Positions 28,751 through 31,079 of a stretch of DNA of 31,079 nucleotides are shown here, piece by piece. Position 1 is the first letter of the stretch. The number at the start of each line of letters is the position of its first letter. The notes below the pieces were generated by a model. That model worked only from the letters and a program-made list of their open reading frames with translations, was not told where the DNA came from and did not search any database. The translations under genes and the position numbers were made by a program. Source of the stretch: a virus; IMG/VR virus record IMGVR_UViG_3300028925_006759, positions 1 through 31,079 of that record; one strand, written 5' to 3'.

Positions 28751-29237
28751 AGCCATGTTCCTCTAATATTAGTTGTACAATAAAAAGCACTTCTTCTTTT
28801 CGTTTCTTAGGTACATATACGTCGTGCATTATCTTTAGGTAGTCGGATCTATACTGGGCAGGGAGTTTGACATCTAGAACCCCTTTCATCTGGCGATAGT
28901 CAATATCCTCAATGTATTCATCACGGGTGTCAATTAGATAGTCTTCGTTTGTGAGTTGTCCGGGTTTAGCTATCTTACCCTTTTCTTCTTCATCTTTGGT
29001 AAAGTGATTATCGCGTATGAAGTTCTTGAGGCGATTGGAGAGATGGACGGATAGGAAGTTTTCTAGGGGGCGAGCCTCATCGTAGCGAGGGAGGGCTTCC
29101 ATGCAGATAATAAATGCTTCTTGTTTTAGGTCGTCTCGTGTGTATCCGTGGAATGTATAGCGAGGGGCGATTCGATTGATGACGTTTTCTATATGTTCGA
29201 TTACCTTGGACTCTGTCATGTTGGCGGGTACGTGCAT
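28737..29237 (-). CDS. Sigma-70 region 2 protein, gp55-like late sigma factor
   Basis: A 166-aa protein. Residues 27-77 match sigma region 2: YTFHGYTRDDLKQEAFIICMEALPRYD (27-53, helix 2.1-2.2) and FLSVHLSNRLKNFIRDN (61-77, helix 2.3-2.4), the same layout as T4 gp55 (F.GY....QE..., then a helix ending in basic residues). There is no region 4, which again is like gp55, which reads only a -10-like element. T4 gp55 directs polymerase to late promoters that have a single TATAAATA box. Its ATG overlaps the stop of the fibre-like gene as TAATG with GGGG 7 bases upstream. It is the third gene of an operon with both an early and a GTGTATA promoter. Assignment to region 2 is firm; specificity for GTGTATA is inferred. 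Confidence 0.85.
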   Translation of the reverse strand: MHVPANMTESKVIEHIENVINRIAPRYTFHGYTRDDLKQEAFIICMEALPRYDEARPLENFLSVHLSNRLKNFIRDNHFTKDEEEKGKIAKPGQLTNEDYLIDTRDEYIEDIDYRQMKGVLDVKLPAQYRSDYLKIMHDVYVPKKRKEEVLFIVQLILEEHGYEEG

Positions 29238-30031
29238 TATTTATCCCCACTATCCGAGTGAGTGAGGGTTTTCCATGATTCCCCATCATAAAACTCAAGT
29301 GAGTGCGTCTCAGTATTATATATGAGGGCGCCTTGCTGAGCTGGAGGCCTTTGGCTGCTTGTGTAGCAGTCAGGCATGAGGCGAATGTAGGGAGTGGAGA
29401 CAAAGGCGTTCTTGCGAGAGAGATCCAAGCGGCGTACCCTGAGAGTCATCTGTTTCTGAGTGGATTCTAGTGCAGAGAGGGCGGAATTATCAAACTCAAT
29501 GATATCCTTTAGTTCATTTTTACCCATGGGCTGGACTTCGTCGTGCACTCTTCCCAATACCGTGTTTTCTTCAAGCGTAACAGGGAAGGGTTTGCCAGAA
29601 TCTTCTGAGGTGATGACGGAGAAGGGCGTGGCGAGGGCTTCTGATAGATTTGAAGGGGTGACGGAGAATACTCGTAGGTAGGAGCGGGCACTGAACGAAA
29701 TGGGTTTTTGACCAATACTGTATAAATTGTCGTCATCCGTGTCTCCGTGAGCTAGTGGAGTATCTCTTTGTAATAATGTGTGTCCATCAACAGTGGAAAT
29801 GTATCCAATGCCTCGTTCGTATCGTACAGCAACACCTTCGGAGATTTCTTGTATTAAATACAGAAACCTGTAGTCAAATCCGATAACTTTACTAATCAGA
29901 GTATCTTCGGAAGCATCTGGTAGGTGGATGTCGTTGTTTTCTTCCAACAACTTAGTTCCAGACAGCTTAACGGCGAACCTGTCGTGTACGGTGGCTCCTT
30001 CGAACGCACCATGTTTGAATTTATTGTGCAT
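29237..30031 (-). CDS. Virion-like protein with fibre-tip motif (264 aa)
   Basis: A 264-aa all-beta-looking protein. Near the C-terminus is PAQQGALIYNTETHSLEFYDGESWKTL, a motif found at the base or tip of many phage fibre and tail proteins (G.LIYNT.T..LE.YDG..W). A middle part is rich in Ser, Thr and Val, with VDGHTLLQRD and a second module around FSVITSEDSGKPFPV. It starts at ATG 30031, which overlaps the small upstream gene's end. A structural protein at the head of an operon containing a sigma factor is unexpected, since fibre proteins are normally late. Alternatives: a head fibre or a tail-tube-linked adaptor. No catalytic motif seen. Confidence 0.6.
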   Translation of the reverse strand: MHNKFKHGAFEGATVHDRFAVKLSGTKLLEENNDIHLPDASEDTLISKVIGFDYRFLYLIQEISEGVAVRYERGIGYISTVDGHTLLQRDTPLAHGDTDDDNLYSIGQKPISFSARSYLRVFSVTPSNLSEALATPFSVITSEDSGKPFPVTLEENTVLGRVHDEVQPMGKNELKDIIEFDNSALSALESTQKQMTLRVRRLDLSRKNAFVSTPYIRLMPDCYTSSQRPPAQQGALIYNTETHSLEFYDGESWKTLTHSDSGDK

Positions 30032-30179
30032 CGTTTGTTTCTTGCTCTTCCTTGTCTTCTATAAGCGAAGCTAAGCACTTATCAGCAGCTTCTAACTCAT
30101 CAGTTACTTGCTCTTCGAGTTTAGCAGTTGCTTTACATACTGTTGTTGATTCTATCTTGTGAGTTTGTTTGTCTTTCAT
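30021..30179 (-). CDS. Small charged helical protein (52 aa)
   Basis: A 52-codon frame too short for automated listings, beginning MKDKQTHKIESTT and ending EEQETNDAQ. It is highly charged and helical (KLEEQVTDELEAADKCLASLIEDKEEQ), with two cysteines. It is the first gene of the minus-strand operon and overlaps the next gene's start by 11 bases. A GTGTATA promoter candidate begins 55 bases upstream, matching the spacing at other operon starts, which supports the start codon. The function is unknown; a small sigma or polymerase partner (as T4 gp33 is to gp55) is only a speculation from its position. Confidence 0.6.
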   Translation of the reverse strand: MKDKQTHKIESTTVCKATAKLEEQVTDELEAADKCLASLIEDKEEQETNDAQ

Positions 30180-30217
30180 TGCTATTACCTTAATCCAATT
30201 GTTCTATAAGTAATCTA

Positions 30218-30235
30218 ACTGTAGTATTATACACT
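30218..30235 (-). promoter_or_regulatory. Candidate phage late promoter E
   Basis: The minus strand reads AGTGTATAATACTACAGT. GTGTATA begins 55 bases before ATG 30179, the same distance as at the portal gene. It has no -35 box. It would be the sigma operon's own GTGTATA promoter and so allow feedback. Confidence 0.6.
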
Positions 30236-30404
30236 CCGCAGACGGAAAAAGCACAGTTTTATCGTCAGAAGAAGCAAAAAGGGGCTAAGGGGGAGGATTG
30301 GGTAATACATATGATTGGACTGTTTGGTGTTATGTTTGAACCACCCCGGCTTTGGGGAGAGGAGTAAGTACTTAACTATATGAAGATAAAACCCCCTAGT
30401 GACC

Positions 30405-30433
30405 ATTATACAATATTTACAATGATATGTCAA
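30405..30433 (-). promoter_or_regulatory. Exact sigma-70 consensus promoter, leftward
   Basis: The minus strand reads TTGACA, a 17-base spacer, then TATAAT, i.e. the ideal E. coli-type sigma-70 promoter. It points at the sigma-factor operon, whose first start codon lies about 225 bases downstream. It is an early-type promoter; the long leader contains promoter E. Confidence 0.88.
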
Positions 30434-30496
30434 TAGCTAATCATGATTTTATGCAAAAATATATATATTGAGTTTTAAATATGTTTAGGGTTGATT

Positions 30497-30522
30497 TTAT
30501 GGTATGAGTATGTTATGGTATG
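30497..30522 (+). repeat. Direct repeat pair TTATGGTATG
   Basis: Two exact copies of TTATGGTATG (30497-30506 and 30513-30522) with 16-base periodicity, next to an AT-rich tract. Such spacing could be a protein-binding pair (operator or replication iteron). Two copies are too few to decide. Confidence 0.5.
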
Positions 30523-30611
30523 GGGTGTGATAGGGTACAATGCACCGAAAACACCCCCGCTTTTTTCTGGCTTTATTTCGTGTTTTTATATGTTTTAACT
30601 GGACAAAGGGG

Positions 30612-30640
30612 TTGACAAATGACGATATATATTATATAAT
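30612..30640 (+). promoter_or_regulatory. Exact sigma-70 consensus promoter P1, rightward
   Basis: TTGACA, 17 bases, then TATAAT on the plus strand. The sequence just downstream (AAGAACTTAAGTAGTTAAG, 30641-30659) covers the expected start site, contains an imperfect palindrome, and is nearly repeated after promoter P3. It drives the plus-strand gene that begins at 30684. Confidence 0.92.
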
Positions 30641-30683
30641 AAGAACTTAAGTAGTTAAGCAACAAACAAAGGTAATAAAAAAG

Positions 30684-31001
30684 ATGACAAATAATAATAA
30701 TAATAACCAGATTACACTTGACAACACAACTAACATAGTATATAATACTAGTATGACAAACAACAACACTAATGGAGTAACCAAGACAATGACCAACCTA
30801 ACACACGACGTTCGAGTAATCAAGCACATCGGCACTAGCTACGATGTATACGCTAACTTTACTACAGTGCAAGATGCACTGGATTACATGCGACGTATGG
30901 GCTTCGACATCGATACTTGGTATATCGTTGATGCTAACGACAATCGTTTACGATTGAATGCTCAAAATAAACTAGAAGTATTTCATAGTTTAATTGGTTA
31001 A
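30684..31001 (+). CDS. Small early protein (105 aa, or 70 aa from an internal start)
   Basis: The only plus-strand gene. The 105-aa form begins at ATG 30684 with an Asn/Thr-rich stretch (MTNNNNNN, then MTNNNTN). The folded-looking part starts at about residue 36: VRVIKHIGTSYDVYANFTTVQDALDYMRRMGFDIDTWYIVDANDNRLRLN. ATG 30684 has only a weak AAAGG site 11 bases before it. Two other in-frame ATGs exist: 30753, right at the predicted start of promoter P2 transcripts, and 30789, preceded by GGAG. Because P2 lies inside the first codons, the 70-aa form from 30789 may be the main product. No family is recognised. Small proteins under strong sigma-70 promoters in phages are often host-takeover factors, but this is only inference. 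Confidence 0.65.
   Translation: MTNNNNNNQITLDNTTNIVYNTSMTNNNTNGVTKTMTNLTHDVRVIKHIGTSYDVYANFTTVQDALDYMRRMGFDIDTWYIVDANDNRLRLNAQNKLEVFHSLIG
30718..30746 (+). promoter_or_regulatory. Exact sigma-70 consensus promoter P2, inside the ORF
   Basis: TTGACA, 17 bases, TATAAT on the plus strand, within codons 12-21 of the longest frame. Transcription would begin near 30753, at an in-frame ATG, giving either a leaderless message or one read from ATG 30789. A perfect consensus inside coding sequence suggests the true gene starts later. Confidence 0.8.
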
Positions 31002-31016
31002 TGTTAAAGTTTACCC

Positions 31017-31045
31017 TTGACATGTGCCGATAATAATAGTATAAT
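31017..31045 (+). promoter_or_regulatory. Exact sigma-70 consensus promoter P3, rightward
   Basis: TTGACA, 17 bases, TATAAT on the plus strand, 15 bases after the stop of the plus-strand gene. The downstream 19 bases (AAGAACATAAGAAGTTAAG, 31046-31064) match those after P1 at 17 of 19 positions. It must serve a gene beyond the right edge. Confidence 0.92.
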
Positions 31046-31079
31046 AAGAACATAAGAAGTTAAGACATTACAACCCGTT

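Larger units (their letters stand above)
30236..30683. other. Divergent control region (about 450 bases, no gene)
   Basis: The minus-strand operon to the left and the plus-strand gene to the right diverge from here. It holds one leftward and one rightward exact-consensus sigma-70 promoter, an AT-rich tract at about 30445-30480 and a pair of direct repeats. I see no supported gene: the longest frame (30227-30433, minus) has no ribosome-binding site and overlaps both leftward promoters. A replication origin is possible but nothing proves it. Confidence 0.6.

Noticed and set aside
30227-30433. Minus-strand 68-residue frame in the control region
   Set aside because: It overlaps promoter E and the -35/-10 boxes of the leftward promoter, and has no ribosome-binding site.

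Overview
The window is part of a tailed double-stranded DNA phage genome (Caudoviricetes). The evidence is a full head and packaging set in order along the minus strand: large terminase, portal, prohead protease/scaffold, decoration-like protein and HK97-fold major capsid protein. Very long tail-fibre proteins follow. The host cannot be named from the sequence. Fibre motifs such as the DRVKE N-terminus and the SATADQ and VDGSIDTAHI repeats resemble those of environmental, often aquatic, phages, but that is only an impression. I saw no tRNA, integrase, IS element or CRISPR array.

Layout. Everything from 1 to about 30180 is on the minus strand and reads right to left. (1) 30179-22635 is one tightly packed operon: a 52-aa protein, a fibre-like virion protein, a gp55-like sigma factor, a possible small terminase, an HNH nuclease, GDP-mannose 4,6-dehydratase, a small unknown, a second HNH nuclease, an ERCC4-type nuclease, a ClpP-like protease and the large terminase. 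(2) 22576-17396 is the head module, closed by a strong intrinsic terminator after the capsid gene. (3) 17280-6037 holds a small virion protein and two giant fibre proteins (1552 and 1908 aa). (4) 6016-3844 is a three-gene enzyme cassette: phosphoribosyltransferase-HAD fusion, methyltransferase and sulfotransferase. (5) 3771-1 holds small virion proteins, a 322-aa fibre protein and a fibre gene that runs off the left edge. (6) 30236-30683 is a divergent control region, followed by the only plus-strand gene.

Transcription logic. Two promoter classes are visible. Four exact TTGACA-N17-TATAAT promoters (one leftward, three rightward) cluster in 30405-31045; they look like host sigma-70 early promoters. 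Separately, a motif starting GTGTATA, usually continuing ATA and lacking a -35 box, precedes five minus-strand transcription units; in four of the five it begins 50-55 nt before the start codon. The sigma-factor operon has one promoter of each class in front of it, and its third gene is a sigma-70 region 2 protein resembling T4 gp55. I infer an early-to-late switch: host polymerase makes the sigma factor, which then fires the GTGTATA promoters, including its own. This is the most coherent system in the window.

Most minus-strand genes overlap or abut through TAATG or ATGA junctions, so translational coupling is the rule. Several starts were therefore moved inward from the longest reading frame.
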